From NCBI RefSeq assembly GCF_037154075.1, contig NZ_JBANRJ010000001.1:1917501-1981500 (forward strand): DNA of 64,000 nucleotides, given 5' to 3'. Both the position numbers and the translations under genes were made by a program. This stretch comes from Sphingobium aromaticiconvertens (GTDB taxonomy: Bacteria > Pseudomonadota > Alphaproteobacteria > Sphingomonadales > Sphingomonadaceae). Under the pieces are notes generated by a model, which worked only from the letters and a program-made list of their open reading frames with translations, made no database searches and was not told the DNA's origin. Positions 1 through 8,929 of the stretch are shown here, piece after piece. Within the stretch, counting starts at the first letter, position 1. Each line of letters starts with the position of its first letter.

Positions 1-838
1 GCCGCATGAAGCGGCCGACATCGGCATCCTGCGTGTTGCGCCAGAACTGCCAATAATCATAGGGCGGCAGCGCGTCTGCGTTCAGCCAGACCGCGCCGTT
101 CATGGTCTTGCCCATCTTGCCGCCATCCGCCGTGGTGATGAGCGGGGTGGTGAGGCCATAGACCTGGGTGCTGTCGACTCGGCGCGACAATTCGATGCCG
201 TTGACGATATTGCCCCATTGATCCGACCCGCCCATTTGCAGGCGGCAGGCCGAGCGGCGCGACAGTTCCAGAAAGTCGTAGGCCTGGAGGATCATGTAGT
301 TGAACTCAAGGAAGCTCAATGACTGCTCGCGGTCCAGCCGGGTCTTGACGCTGTCGAAGCTCAGCATCCGGTTCACGGAGAAATGCTGGCCGATGTCGCG
401 CAGGAAGGGGATATATTCCAGGCGGTCCAGCCAATCGGCATTATCGACCATCACCGCGTCGGACGGGCCCCCTATCTCTCCCTTGGGCGCGAAGGTCAGG
501 AACTTTTCGAACACGCGCTTGATGCTGGCGACGTTGGACGCGATGGTATCGCCCGTCATCAGCTTGCGCGCTTCGTCCTTGAAGCTGGGATCGCCGATCT
601 TGCCGGTGCCGCCGCCCATCAGGACGATGGGCTTGTGCCCCGCCTGCTGCATCCGGCGCAGCATCATGATCTGCACCAGGCTGCCGACATGGAGCGACGG
701 TGCGGTTGGATCGAAACCGATATAGCCGGGCACGACCTCTTTTTGCGCAAGGGCATCGAGGCCCTGTGCATCGGTGACTTGATGGATGTAGCCGCGCGTG
801 TCGAGCAGGCGCAGGAGATCGGACTGATACTGGCTCAT
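1..838 (-). CDS. tyrS: Tyrosyl-tRNA synthetase, 3' end outside window
   Basis: Class I aminoacyl-tRNA synthetase that charges tRNA-Tyr in the cytoplasm. The first 279 residues are visible and the gene runs off the left edge. The protein starts [17 protein letters not shown]. It has a HIGH-type motif in APSLHVGSL, the TyrRS segment [11 protein letters not shown], the tyrosine-pocket region [10 protein letters not shown], and the KMSKS-type loop [11 protein letters not shown]. The S4-like C-terminal domain would lie outside. The ATG at 838 fits the usual family N-terminus. anmK is divergent with 96 bp between the two starts, so both promoters must lie in that gap. Confidence 0.95.
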   Translation of the reverse strand, partial: MSQYQSDLLRLLDTRGYIHQVTDAQGLDALAQKEVVPGYIGFDPTAPSLHVGSLVQIMMLRRMQQAGHKPIVLMGGGTGKIGDPSFKDEARKLMTGDTIASNVASIKRVFEKFLTFAPKGEIGGPSDAVMVDNADWLDRLEYIPFLRDIGQHFSVNRMLSFDSVKTRLDREQSLSFLEFNYMILQAYDFLELSRRSACRLQMGGSDQWGNIVNGIELSRRVDSTQVYGLTTPLITTADGGKMGKTMNGAVWLNADALPPYDYWQFWRNTQDADVGRFMR

Positions 839-934
839 GGCGCGGGCCTGTAGCATTGCGGGTGGGGCGTGCCAACAGGATCGAGGACAAGACTGCGCTT
901 GTCGAAGCCATGCTTTTGTTCATAGAGATTGGAC

Positions 935-2035
935 ATGACCTCTCTATTAGCCATTGGCCTGATGTCCGGCACCTCGCGCGACGGGATCGATGCCGCCCTG
1001 ATCGAGACGGACGGCGAGGGGGGCGTGAAGCCCATCGCCTTTCACGCGCAACCCTATGGCGAAGGGTTTCGCCTGCGGCTCGCCGAAGCGTGCGAGCGGG
1101 CGATGGCGATGGATGCGCCGGGGTTCGAGCCGCTGATCGCGTCGGTCGAGGCGGAACTGACCGAATTGCATATCGAGGCGGTGGCCGACCTGCTGGGGCG
1201 TAGCGGGCATGTGGCGCAGGATGTCGCCGTCATCGGTTTTCACGGGCATACGGTCGCGCATCGGCCCGAACGTGGCTGGACGTGGCAGATTGGCGATGGC
1301 GCGGCGTTGGCGGGGGGCTTTGGCATCCCGGTGGTTGGCGACCTGCGGAGCGCGGACGTTGCGGCCGGTGGGCAGGGGGCGCCGTTGCTGCCCGTCTATC
1401 ACCGCGCTTTGGGGGCGGGGCTGCCCAAACCGGTGGCGATTCTCAATCTGGGCGGGGTGGCGAATGTCACGGCGATCGGGGCGGGCGAAGACGATCTGGT
1501 CGCGTTCGACACCGGCATGGCAAGCGGTCTGATCGACAATTGGATGCAGGCGCATGGTGACGCAGCCTATGATGCGGGCGGTGCGGTTGCGGCGAAGGGC
1601 CAAGTGGATGAGGATGTGCTGGCGGTGATGCTGGCCGATCCCTGGTTTGCGGTGCCGCCACCCAAAAGCATCGACCGGGAGGCGTTCACGATCGCGCCGG
1701 TCGGGAAGTTGAATCTGGAGGATGGGGCGGCGACGCTGACCGCCTTTTCCGCCGCTGCGGTGGCGCGGGGGATCGACCATCTGACGCAGCGGCCCACGCG
1801 GATATATGCCGCTGGCGGCGGGCGGCACAATGGCACGCTGATGAAGATGCTGGCGGAGCGGACGGGGATCGACGTGCGGCCGGTGGATGAACTGGGTTGG
1901 GACGGCGATGCGCTGGAAGCGCAGGGGTTCGCCTATATGGCGGTGCGCCGGTTGGCGGGACTTGCCATCAGTTTTCCGGGCACCACCGGCGCGCCCGAGC
2001 CGATGACGGGGGGCGTGCTTTTTACGCCGGAATGA
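935..2035 (+). CDS. anmK: Anhydro-N-acetylmuramic acid kinase
   Basis: Phosphorylates and opens 1,6-anhydro-MurNAc to MurNAc-6-phosphate in cytoplasmic peptidoglycan recycling. The 366-residue length is normal for the family. The N-terminal phosphate-binding motif GLMSGTSRDGIDAAL, the central LNLGGVANVT and the C-terminal AAGGGRHN, with its flanking DELGWDGDALEAQ, are all present. I chose the ATG at 935. A TTG two codons upstream (929) is the only other nearby start, and MTSLLAIGLMSGT is the usual family N-terminus. It is divergent from tyrS and convergent with the VWA gene, ending 6 bp from it. No murQ or nagK neighbour is seen. Confidence 0.95.
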   Translation: MTSLLAIGLMSGTSRDGIDAALIETDGEGGVKPIAFHAQPYGEGFRLRLAEACERAMAMDAPGFEPLIASVEAELTELHIEAVADLLGRSGHVAQDVAVIGFHGHTVAHRPERGWTWQIGDGAALAGGFGIPVVGDLRSADVAAGGQGAPLLPVYHRALGAGLPKPVAILNLGGVANVTAIGAGEDDLVAFDTGMASGLIDNWMQAHGDAAYDAGGAVAAKGQVDEDVLAVMLADPWFAVPPPKSIDREAFTIAPVGKLNLEDGAATLTAFSAAAVARGIDHLTQRPTRIYAAGGGRHNGTLMKMLAERTGIDVRPVDELGWDGDALEAQGFAYMAVRRLAGLAISFPGTTGAPEPMTGGVLFTPE

Positions 2036-2041
2036 AGTGCA

Positions 2042-3217
2042 TCATCGCTTGCGAGTCAGTTCGCGCATGGCGCTGTCCAGCCCCTCGATCGTCAGTGGAT
2101 ACATGCGGTCATTCATTATCTGGCGGATGAGCATGGTCGACTGGTTATAGTTCCAATGGGCTTCGTTGGCCGGATTGATCCAGACCGTCGCAGGATAGGT
2201 GTGGGCGACCCGTTCCAGCCAGACGCCGCCTGCTTCCTCATTGAAATGTTCGACCGATCCACCCGGATGGCTGATCTCATAGGGACTCATGGTCGCGTCG
2301 CCGACGAAGATCACCTTATAATCATGGCCATATTTGTGGAGAATGTCCCAGGTGTTGGTGCGTTCCGTATAGCGACGGCGATTATCCTTCCACACGCCTT
2401 CGTACAGGCAGTTGTGAAAATAGAAGAATTCCAGATTCTTGAACTCTGTCGTGGCGGCGGAAAACAGTTCTTCGCACAGTGTGATGAACGGATCCATCGA
2501 GCCACCGACATCGAGGAACAGCAGCAGCTTGACCGCATTATGGCGCTCCGGGCGCATTCGGATGTCGAGCCAGCCCTGACGCGCGGTGCCGCGGATCGTT
2601 TCGTCAAGATCCAGTTCTTCGGCGGCCCCTTCGCGGGCGAAGCGGCGCAGGCGGCGTAGCGCCACCTTGATATTGCGGGTGCCCAGTTGCTTGGTGCTGT
2701 CGAGATTCTGGAATTCGCGCTTTTCCCAGACCTTGACCGCGCGTTTGTGGCGGGATTCGCCGCCGATCCGCACGCCTTCGGGATTATAGCCGCCATGGCC
2801 GAAGGGCGAGGTGCCGCCGCTGCCGATCCACTTGTTGCCGCCCTGATGCCGGCCCTTTTGCTCTTCCAGCCGCTTTTTCAGCGTGTCCATGATCTCGTCC
2901 CACGAACCGAGCGCCTCGATCTTCGCCATCTCTTCGGGGCTGAGGAATTTCTCCGCGATCAGGCGCAGCCATTCCTCGGGGATGTCCGCTTCCAGTTCGC
3001 TGCTACCCTCCAGCCCCTTGAAAACCTTGGCGAAGACCTGATCGAAGCGATCGAGCAGCGCCTCGTCCTTCACGTAGGTGGCGCGGGCCAGATAGTAGAA
3101 GTCTTCAGGCTTGCGGGCGATGACCTCCTGGTCCAGCGCCTCCAATAGCATCAGATGCTCCTTGATACTGGCGGGGATGCCGGCGGCACGCAGGGCGTCG
3201 AGGAAATTGAGCAACAT
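2042..3217 (-). CDS. VWA domain protein, CoxE-like family
   Basis: A 391-residue cytoplasmic protein without a signal peptide. The N-terminal half (FLDALRAAGIPASIKEH) is helical and charged. The C-terminal half carries a von Willebrand A fold whose MIDAS-type motif reads LFLDVGGSMDPF. Proteins of this family are usually encoded beside a MoxR AAA+ ATPase and act with it as a chaperone or metal-insertion pair. Here the MoxR gene is about 4 kb away at 7171-8016 on the same strand, so a functional pair is inferred. ATG 3217 is preferred over a GTG six codons upstream because a GAAGGG Shine-Dalgarno lies just before it. Confidence 0.85.
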   Translation of the reverse strand: MLLNFLDALRAAGIPASIKEHLMLLEALDQEVIARKPEDFYYLARATYVKDEALLDRFDQVFAKVFKGLEGSSELEADIPEEWLRLIAEKFLSPEEMAKIEALGSWDEIMDTLKKRLEEQKGRHQGGNKWIGSGGTSPFGHGGYNPEGVRIGGESRHKRAVKVWEKREFQNLDSTKQLGTRNIKVALRRLRRFAREGAAEELDLDETIRGTARQGWLDIRMRPERHNAVKLLLFLDVGGSMDPFITLCEELFSAATTEFKNLEFFYFHNCLYEGVWKDNRRRYTERTNTWDILHKYGHDYKVIFVGDATMSPYEISHPGGSVEHFNEEAGGVWLERVAHTYPATVWINPANEAHWNYNQSTMLIRQIMNDRMYPLTIEGLDSAMRELTRKR

Positions 3218-3363
3218 GGCCCTTCTTTCCGCCACACCGCCCGATGATGCAAGCCGTGCGCACTGTCATTGCATTATGGGATCATTAATTGTTGCATTGC
3301 ATGGTTAACGCCGCACTATGGAAATGATCATATCAAGCGGGGCGCTCCTTGGAAAATAAGCCT

Positions 3364-4728
3364 ATGTTGTCCGATCTGGGTGAACAGTCGGGTGACATCG
3401 CATTGCAGTGCAGCGAGGCTGCGGGTTTCCTGAGTGAGCTGACGCAGCGGATCAGGGGCGATTCGCTGCATCTGGTCGAACTGCAATCCAATATGGCGAC
3501 GCTGTCTGACAATCAGGGTGAAAGCGTTGCCGCTGCACACCAATTGAGCCTGACCGCGCGGCGGGCAGGGCAGATTATCGCGCAGGGCAATCAGGTGGCC
3601 GGGCTATCGCTGAACGAGGTAGCGGGCCTGATCGCGCATGTGACGGGGCTGGAGGCGCATCTTCATCGTTTCCTGACGGTCATCGAAGCTGTAGGCGGCA
3701 TATCCGAGGAACTGGGTGCGATCGCGCGGCAAACGCGCCTGCTGGGCGTGAACGCGGCGATCGAGGCGGCGCGCGGGGGCGCGGCGACGCAGGGCTTTGC
3801 CGTGGTGGCCGAAGAAATACGCCGGTTGGCGGGACAGGCGGGGGAATCCGCCGCCTCGGTCGGTGACAAGCTTGGCCAGTTGGACCGGGATGCACGCGGG
3901 CTGATTGGCGGGGTGGAGGCCAATATCGTGCGCGGCCGGGATGTGGGCGCGCATATCGACACGCTGCGCGCGACGATGGCGGAAATCGCCTCGCTCATCA
4001 CCCAGTTTCAGGAGCGGTCGCAATCCATCGTCACCTGTACCGACGCCGCCGATGGCGATGTTGCGGCGCTGCGCGATGGGCTGGTGCGCTTCGGCCAGTC
4101 GGCGGCCCATAATGCAGGCGGCGTGGAAACGGCGCGCGCCCAACTTGACCGGCTGGAGGGGATGGCGAATGCCATGCTCAACACCGCCGCCCATAGCGGT
4201 CAGCGCACGCGCAACAGCCGCTATATCGCGTTGGCCGAAGAGGGGGCGGAGGAGGTGCAGGCGCTGATCGCCCATGCGGTCGAGCGCGGAGAAGTCACGA
4301 TGACGGCGCTGTTCGACACCGCCTACCGTCCGGTCGCGGGGACGGACCCGATGCAACATGAAAATGGCTTCACCGCCTTTGCCGATGGCCGGATACGGCC
4401 CTTGCTGGATCGGCGGACGGCGGAGGACGCGGCGATCGTCGGTTGTTGTCTGATCGACATGAATGGCTATCTGCCTACCCATATCAGCGCGCGCAGCCAG
4501 CCGCAGCGGGCGGGGGCGCGGCAATGGAATATGGAAAATGCCCGTAACCGGCAGATGTTCATGGACGCACAGACTCGTCGCGCGCTGGACGAGGAGGGCG
4601 ATTTCTTCCTGTTCACCTATCGGCAGGATCTGGGCGAAGGGCGCTATCGGGCGCTGCGGAGCGTATTTGTCCCGCTGGTCTTTGGCGGGCGGCGCTGGGG
4701 ACTGTACGAGGTTGGCTATCTTATCTGA
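3364..4728 (+). CDS. Soluble methyl-accepting chemotaxis-type protein
   Basis: A 454-residue protein with no membrane segment or signal peptide, so a cytoplasmic receptor is likely. The conserved MCP hairpin tip is visible around residues 118-175 (IARQTRLLGVNAAIEAARGG and GFAVVAEEIRRLAGQ), flanked by long amphipathic helices. The C-terminal 180 residues (from about HAVERGEVTMTALFDT, ending RRWGLYEVGYLI) form a separate globular region that could sense a ligand, resembling Cache/PAS-type folds only in outline. There is no che gene nearby, so the partner array or kinase is unknown. GGAAA eight bases before ATG 3364 supports this start; a TTG at 3349 is the alternative. Its 3' end overlaps the DUF817 gene by 13 bp tail to tail. 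Confidence 0.8.
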   Translation: MLSDLGEQSGDIALQCSEAAGFLSELTQRIRGDSLHLVELQSNMATLSDNQGESVAAAHQLSLTARRAGQIIAQGNQVAGLSLNEVAGLIAHVTGLEAHLHRFLTVIEAVGGISEELGAIARQTRLLGVNAAIEAARGGAATQGFAVVAEEIRRLAGQAGESAASVGDKLGQLDRDARGLIGGVEANIVRGRDVGAHIDTLRATMAEIASLITQFQERSQSIVTCTDAADGDVAALRDGLVRFGQSAAHNAGGVETARAQLDRLEGMANAMLNTAAHSGQRTRNSRYIALAEEGAEEVQALIAHAVERGEVTMTALFDTAYRPVAGTDPMQHENGFTAFADGRIRPLLDRRTAEDAAIVGCCLIDMNGYLPTHISARSQPQRAGARQWNMENARNRQMFMDAQTRRALDEEGDFFLFTYRQDLGEGRYRALRSVFVPLVFGGRRWGLYEVGYLI

Positions 4729-5576
4729 ACGCGGCGTGTGATCCCATGGATCAGCGATACCAGCACGAACGAGATAATCATCAACAGATACCAGCTACCC
4801 AGTTTCGCCACGGACACCATATGCCATCCGCGCGCCTGATCGGGATAGGTCCAGGCATTGGCGAAGGTGCCGATATTCTCGGCGAACCAGATGAACAAAG
4901 CGACCAGCAGGAAGCCGACCAGCAGCGGCATCCGCCGTTCCGCCTGCCATGGCGTGAAGCAGATCCACGTCCGCCCGAATAGCAGCAGCGCGGCGGCGAA
5001 CAGGGCAAGGCGAATGTCGGGCAGCCAGTGATGGGCGAAGAAATTGACGTAGATGGCGATCGCCAGCGCCACCGTCGCCCAGATCGGCGGATAGCGCGTG
5101 AAGGCAAAACCAAAGATACGCCAGATGCGCGCAATGTAGCTGCCAACCGCCGCATACATGAAGCCGGAGAAAAGCGGCACGGAGCCGATATGGAGCAGGC
5201 TGGCTTCGGGATAGAGCCATGATCCGGCATGGGTCTTGAACAGCTCCATGATGGTGCCGATCAGGTGAAAGGCGCAGATCACCACTGCCTCACGCGGGGA
5301 TTCGAGGCGCAGCGCCAGCATGGCTAACTGGATGGCGAGCGCGGCGAGGGTCAGGAAATCATAGCGGTGGAGCGGCGCGCTGGTGGGGTAGAAAAGGTGG
5401 GTACCCAGCAGCAGCGCCAGCATCAGCCCGCCGAACAGGCAGGCCCAGCCCTGTTTGAAGCCGAATAGCGCAAATTCATAGGCCCATGCCCGCGGTCCAG
5501 AGGCAATGCGGACCAATTCCAGATGGGCGCGGACGCGCGCGAAGCGAGTTGTTTCGATCAGGGCGCGCAAAGCCAT
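4716..5576 (-). CDS. DUF817 integral membrane protein
   Basis: A 286-residue inner-membrane protein with about eight hydrophobic helices. It matches the DUF817 pattern closely: PLFSGFMYAAVGSYIAR, IYVNFFAHHWLPD, RRMPLLVGFLL, IWFAENIGTFANAW and WYLLMIISFVLVSL. The function of the family is unknown. The conserved histidine pair in FFAHHW and the acidic WFAENIG segment could bind metal or lipid, but that is speculation. The start is set at the ATG at 5576; a TTG at 5612 would add 12 basic residues. The gene converges with the chemotaxis-type gene (13-bp overlap of the 3' ends), so antisense interference between the two transcripts is possible. Confidence 0.85.
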   Translation of the reverse strand: MALRALIETTRFARVRAHLELVRIASGPRAWAYEFALFGFKQGWACLFGGLMLALLLGTHLFYPTSAPLHRYDFLTLAALAIQLAMLALRLESPREAVVICAFHLIGTIMELFKTHAGSWLYPEASLLHIGSVPLFSGFMYAAVGSYIARIWRIFGFAFTRYPPIWATVALAIAIYVNFFAHHWLPDIRLALFAAALLLFGRTWICFTPWQAERRMPLLVGFLLVALFIWFAENIGTFANAWTYPDQARGWHMVSVAKLGSWYLLMIISFVLVSLIHGITRRVQIR

Positions 5577-5623
5577 AGGCCGCCTGTTGCGGGTTTTTTC
5601 GTGCGTCCGCAAGCGCGCCGGAT

Positions 5624-6673
5624 TTACCGGCCGCGCACCGTCACGCTGCGCGTTCCATTGGCGGCATAAGCGGTCGTGCTGTGCGCCTGTGCGGTCGCCG
5701 GGTCGCTGCCATCCAGGATCGCGGCGATCTGGCGGCTTGAGGGCAGACGGTCATAGGCCGCATAGACATCGGTCTTGCCCACCGAATGGATCGACAGGCG
5801 ATAACCGTTCTGACCGTTGCTCTGGCCACCGGCGACGGGATCGAAGGCCATCACGGTGCCGGTGTCATCCATCGGCACAAGGATGGAGCCAGACGCGCCG
5901 TTCACCGCCTGAAGAATATCGTAGCTGCCCTCTGTCGTCTCGATCTTGCCGCGCACGCACAGCGCATCATGGCCATCGCGCGGAAAGCCGGGTTCGCGGG
6001 CGGTGGCATCCGTGTGGCGCGCGCCTTGCGGACCGATAGGCTGTGCGTCAGCACCATTGCCAGTGGGGCAGGCGCCCACGCTGGGCGGCGTCGCAGCATG
6101 GAGCATCGTGCCGCTGTCGACATGCAGGCCCGCTAGCATCGCGTCGACACCGGCGACCACTTCCTCGCGCCGTTCGGACGGGCCGGTGACGCGCAGTTTC
6201 ACCATCCAGCGGCCAGCATGGATCATGGCGGCGGCGGTAGTCAACTGGCCCTCGCCCGCGTCGTCATAAACCGCGCGGATCGCCGTGCCTGCCTGCCCCC
6301 CCGCGGCCACGCTGTCATAGCTGGTGCGACGCGTCTTGCTGCCGAACCGCTCCATGATTGCGCGGTCGGTCATGTAAGCGCCCAGCGCCGCGTCGGCATA
6401 GGTCGGCAGATAGATGTAGAGCGTCGCCTGGATGGCGCCGTCCTCCGACACATATTGCGCATAATTGTCGATGCTCTTGCCGCCGTTGGAAAACTCGCCG
6501 GTCTTCAGGAGCGAGAGGCTGGCGGCGGCGGTCGGAGCGGCGATGCCAGCGGCGGCGACGCGCACGCCTGCATCGCTCATGTCCCACGCGCCGGTGTCTT
6601 CACCGGCATGCGCCATCGGCGCCGCCGAAAGGCAGAGGAGAGCAGAGAATATAGGGAGCGCGCACTTCAGCAT
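5624..6673 (-). CDS. Secreted or periplasmic protein of unknown function
   Basis: A 349-residue protein with a clear Sec signal peptide (MLKCALPIFSALLCLSAAPM, then AHA before GED). I do not recognise a catalytic domain. The mature part has a charged mixed alpha/beta region (TRRTSYDSVAAGGQAGTAIR, AAMIHAGRWMVKLRVTG), one cysteine in a VGACPTGNG segment, a second in DALCVRGKI, and a C-terminal YDILQAVNGASGSILVPM region. The two cysteines could form a disulphide. AGGAAGG six bases before the ATG at 6673 decides the start over the ATG two codons earlier and the longer open frame. It lies 47 bp downstream of the DUF817 start on the same strand and could share its transcript. Confidence 0.75.
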   Translation of the reverse strand: MLKCALPIFSALLCLSAAPMAHAGEDTGAWDMSDAGVRVAAAGIAAPTAAASLSLLKTGEFSNGGKSIDNYAQYVSEDGAIQATLYIYLPTYADAALGAYMTDRAIMERFGSKTRRTSYDSVAAGGQAGTAIRAVYDDAGEGQLTTAAAMIHAGRWMVKLRVTGPSERREEVVAGVDAMLAGLHVDSGTMLHAATPPSVGACPTGNGADAQPIGPQGARHTDATAREPGFPRDGHDALCVRGKIETTEGSYDILQAVNGASGSILVPMDDTGTVMAFDPVAGGQSNGQNGYRLSIHSVGKTDVYAAYDRLPSSRQIAAILDGSDPATAQAHSTTAYAANGTRSVTVRGR

Positions 6674-6760
6674 CGGCATCCTTCCTGGGGGCAAGCCGTC
6701 TTTTCGCGGCTTTGTCATGGAAGGATCACATGGAATCAGGCCATGTGCAAGGCCCGAAAG

Positions 6761-7174
6761 TCAGGAAACCGGTGGAATCTGCGCTCGATAATGGGGCAAG
6801 TCGGGGTCATGATGCGCCCAGCCGGGCGCGGCGTCGGTCCAGATGACCGCCTGCGGCCCGATCAGGCCCGGATCATCAAGCGCCCCTGCGCGGATGAAGG
6901 CCAAATGAGGCCGCGATTCGGCCAGGCTGAAGAGCGGGGTGCCGCAGGTCGGGCAGAAGCCCCGGCGCATGGCATTGCCGCTGTCGGCGATGCTGTCATG
7001 CCAGCGGACCTCGCCGCTGGTCGTCACCTTGTCCGATGGAAAGCAGACGTTGACCGTGGCAGAGCCGCCGCCCAGATATTGGCACAGGCGACACCAGCAC
7101 ATGCGCGCGGCGATCGGCTCTGCGTCGATCTGGATGCGGACAGCGCCGCACAGGCAGCCTGCCTGATGGGTCAT
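6761..7174 (-). CDS. GFA/CENP-V fold zinc-binding protein
   Basis: A 137-residue cytoplasmic protein of the family named after glutathione-dependent formaldehyde-activating enzyme. Three cysteine clusters that bind structural and catalytic zinc are visible: GCLCGAV near residue 7, MCWCRLCQY near residue 26 and FCPTCGTPLF near residue 74. Most members have no proven substrate, so an enzymatic role in formaldehyde or thiol chemistry is not established. The start ATG overlaps the stop of the MoxR gene by 4 nt (ATGA), which indicates translational coupling and co-transcription with it. Confidence 0.85.
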   Translation of the reverse strand: MTHQAGCLCGAVRIQIDAEPIAARMCWCRLCQYLGGGSATVNVCFPSDKVTTSGEVRWHDSIADSGNAMRRGFCPTCGTPLFSLAESRPHLAFIRAGALDDPGLIGPQAVIWTDAAPGWAHHDPDLPHYRAQIPPVS

Positions 7175-8016
7175 GCGCCCTTCCGGCGGCTCATGAAGGC
7201 AAGGCGTTCGAACATCATCACGTCCTGCTCATTCTTGAGCAACGCGCCGTGGAGTGGGGGAATCGCCTTGCTGCTGTCGGCGGACTGGAGCACGTCGAGC
7301 GGCATATCCTCAGCCAGCAGCAGTTTCAGCCAGTCGAGCAACTCGCTGGTGCTGGGCTTCTTCTTGAGGCCGGGCACTTCGCGAATGTCGTAGAAAATAT
7401 CGAGCGCACGGTTGACCAATATCTTCTGGATGCCGGGGAAATGGACGTCGACGATCGCCTGCATCGTCTCGCGGTCCGGAAACTTGATATAGTGGAAGAA
7501 GCAGCGACGCAGGAAAGCGTCGGGCAACTCCTTTTCATTATTCGACGTGATGATGACGACCGGGCGATCTTGCGCGGCGATCGTCTCGCCAGTCTCATAG
7601 ACGTGGAAGGCCATGCGATCGAGTTCCTGCAACAGATCGTTGGGAAATTCGATGTCGGCCTTGTCGATCTCGTCGATCAGCAGGACGGGCAGTGCGGGGG
7701 AGGTGAAAGCCTCCCACAGCTTGCCTTTGCGGATATAGTTGGAAATGTCGTGGACCCGCTCGTCGCCAAGCTGTCCATCGCGCAAACGGGCGACGGCGTC
7801 ATATTCGTAGAGGCCCTGATGCGCCTTGGTCGTGGACTTTACGTTCCATTCTATCAGCGGGGCGCCCAGCGCACCGGCAATCTCCTGCGCCAGCACGGTC
7901 TTGCCCGTGCCCGGCTCCCCCTTCACCAGCAGCGGCCGACGCAGCAGGACGGCGGCGTTGACCGCGACCTTCAGATCGTCGGTGGCAACATAGTCCGAGG
8001 TGCCTTCAAAGCGCAT
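7171..8016 (-). CDS. MoxR family AAA+ ATPase
   Basis: A 281-residue AAA+ protein. Walker A is GEPGTGKT near residue 38, Walker B is LLIDEIDKAD near residue 112, and sensor-1 is VIITSNNEKELPDAF. MoxR ATPases act with VWA-domain proteins to remodel or mature metalloenzymes and membrane complexes. The likely partner is the CoxE-like VWA protein at 2042-3217 on the same strand, even though four genes intervene. The gene is followed with a 4-nt overlap by the GFA-fold gene. The start MRFEGTSDYVATDDLK is the usual family N-terminus. Confidence 0.9.
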   Translation of the reverse strand: MRFEGTSDYVATDDLKVAVNAAVLLRRPLLVKGEPGTGKTVLAQEIAGALGAPLIEWNVKSTTKAHQGLYEYDAVARLRDGQLGDERVHDISNYIRKGKLWEAFTSPALPVLLIDEIDKADIEFPNDLLQELDRMAFHVYETGETIAAQDRPVVIITSNNEKELPDAFLRRCFFHYIKFPDRETMQAIVDVHFPGIQKILVNRALDIFYDIREVPGLKKKPSTSELLDWLKLLLAEDMPLDVLQSADSSKAIPPLHGALLKNEQDVMMFERLAFMSRRKGA

Positions 8017-8132
8017 AAATCCATCCCGTTCGATTCCGCAACGCGGACGGACCTAGGGGCTACGCGACACGGGAGCAAGTGCGCAGGCCCTGAACGGCTG
8101 TAGATCGCGGGCGCGAAAGTGCGGCGGGTGGG

Positions 8133-8816
8133 TTAGCTCTGGTCCCGCGCGCGCATCTCTGCACGGGCGGAAAGCAAATCCCACAACCCCCGATGCTGGC
8201 TGAGCAACTGGCGGGCGCCGAACTGGATCGCGCGGTCGATGCTGTCGTCGCCGCCGATTGCGGCGGCCATCGCCAACGTGGCGGCACGGTCGGGCAGAAT
8301 GGATGGCCGAGGCTCAAGGCCCATGCGGAGGGCCGCACTGTCCAGCACACGGCGCACGGCCTGCCAGTCCAGCACCAGCGCGATCGCCGCACCCATGGCA
8401 CAGCCCCGTCGATCGGATTGCGCCAGCATTTCGAGCGCGTGACGTTGCTGGCTGACGGCGGTTTCGCAATCGCTGTGGCCCGCCGTGCTGGGAGCGGGAC
8501 CGACGGCAACCGTCACCTGGGTGAGCCAGGCGCGTTCACTGGCGAAGGCGTCGGCGGCCTGAAGCAGCCAGGCGCGGGCAGCGTTGTCAGCCGAGCGTGT
8601 GGCGGCATGGTCGATGACGCCGGGATGGCGACCATGCAACATGCACAGATAATAAGCGGCGTCGGCAAGATTGGGGAGGGAGCGCAGCAGCGTACCATTA
8701 TGACTGATCGCGGCCTGGGCGGCGTAAGGATGTCCGGCGGTACCATCGGCAGCGACCAGCGCCTCGATCAGTCCGGAAATATCCTTCGCCCGCAGGCGCA
8801 CTACCGCTTCGTTCAT
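8133..8816 (-). CDS. Hypothetical alpha-helical protein
   Basis: A 227-residue, largely helical cytoplasmic protein with no signal peptide or membrane segment. I do not recognise a characterised domain. Visible features are MLHGRHPGVIDHAA with three histidines in a short span, a second His/Cys stretch (STAGHSDCETAVSQQRHALEML), and alanine-rich helices ending RAEMRARDQS. It may be a sphingomonad-specific conserved protein. It sits alone between moxR and rpoD on the leftward strand, with gaps of about 115 bp on either side. Confidence 0.65.
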   Translation of the reverse strand: MNEAVVRLRAKDISGLIEALVAADGTAGHPYAAQAAISHNGTLLRSLPNLADAAYYLCMLHGRHPGVIDHAATRSADNAARAWLLQAADAFASERAWLTQVTVAVGPAPSTAGHSDCETAVSQQRHALEMLAQSDRRGCAMGAAIALVLDWQAVRRVLDSAALRMGLEPRPSILPDRAATLAMAAAIGGDDSIDRAIQFGARQLLSQHRGLWDLLSARAEMRARDQS

Positions 8817-8887
8817 GTCATAACCTCGTCACGCCCGTATTTTGCTTGAGGGATGACGATAGCGAGGTGCGGTAAACGCGGAGTTTA

Positions 8888-8924
8888 CGGGACCGGCGAT
8901 ATATTCTGTCACCGGTCCCGTTTT
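8888..8924 (-). terminator. Candidate hairpin terminator after rpoD
   Basis: Perfect 9-bp inverted repeat CGGGACCGG / CCGGTCCCG (8888-8896 and 8912-8920) with a 15-nt AT-rich loop, beginning about 10 bp beyond the rpoD stop. The T-run on the rpoD strand is weak, so this may act as a 3'-end stabiliser rather than a strong terminator. Confidence 0.45.
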
Positions 8925-8929
8925 GAGAC

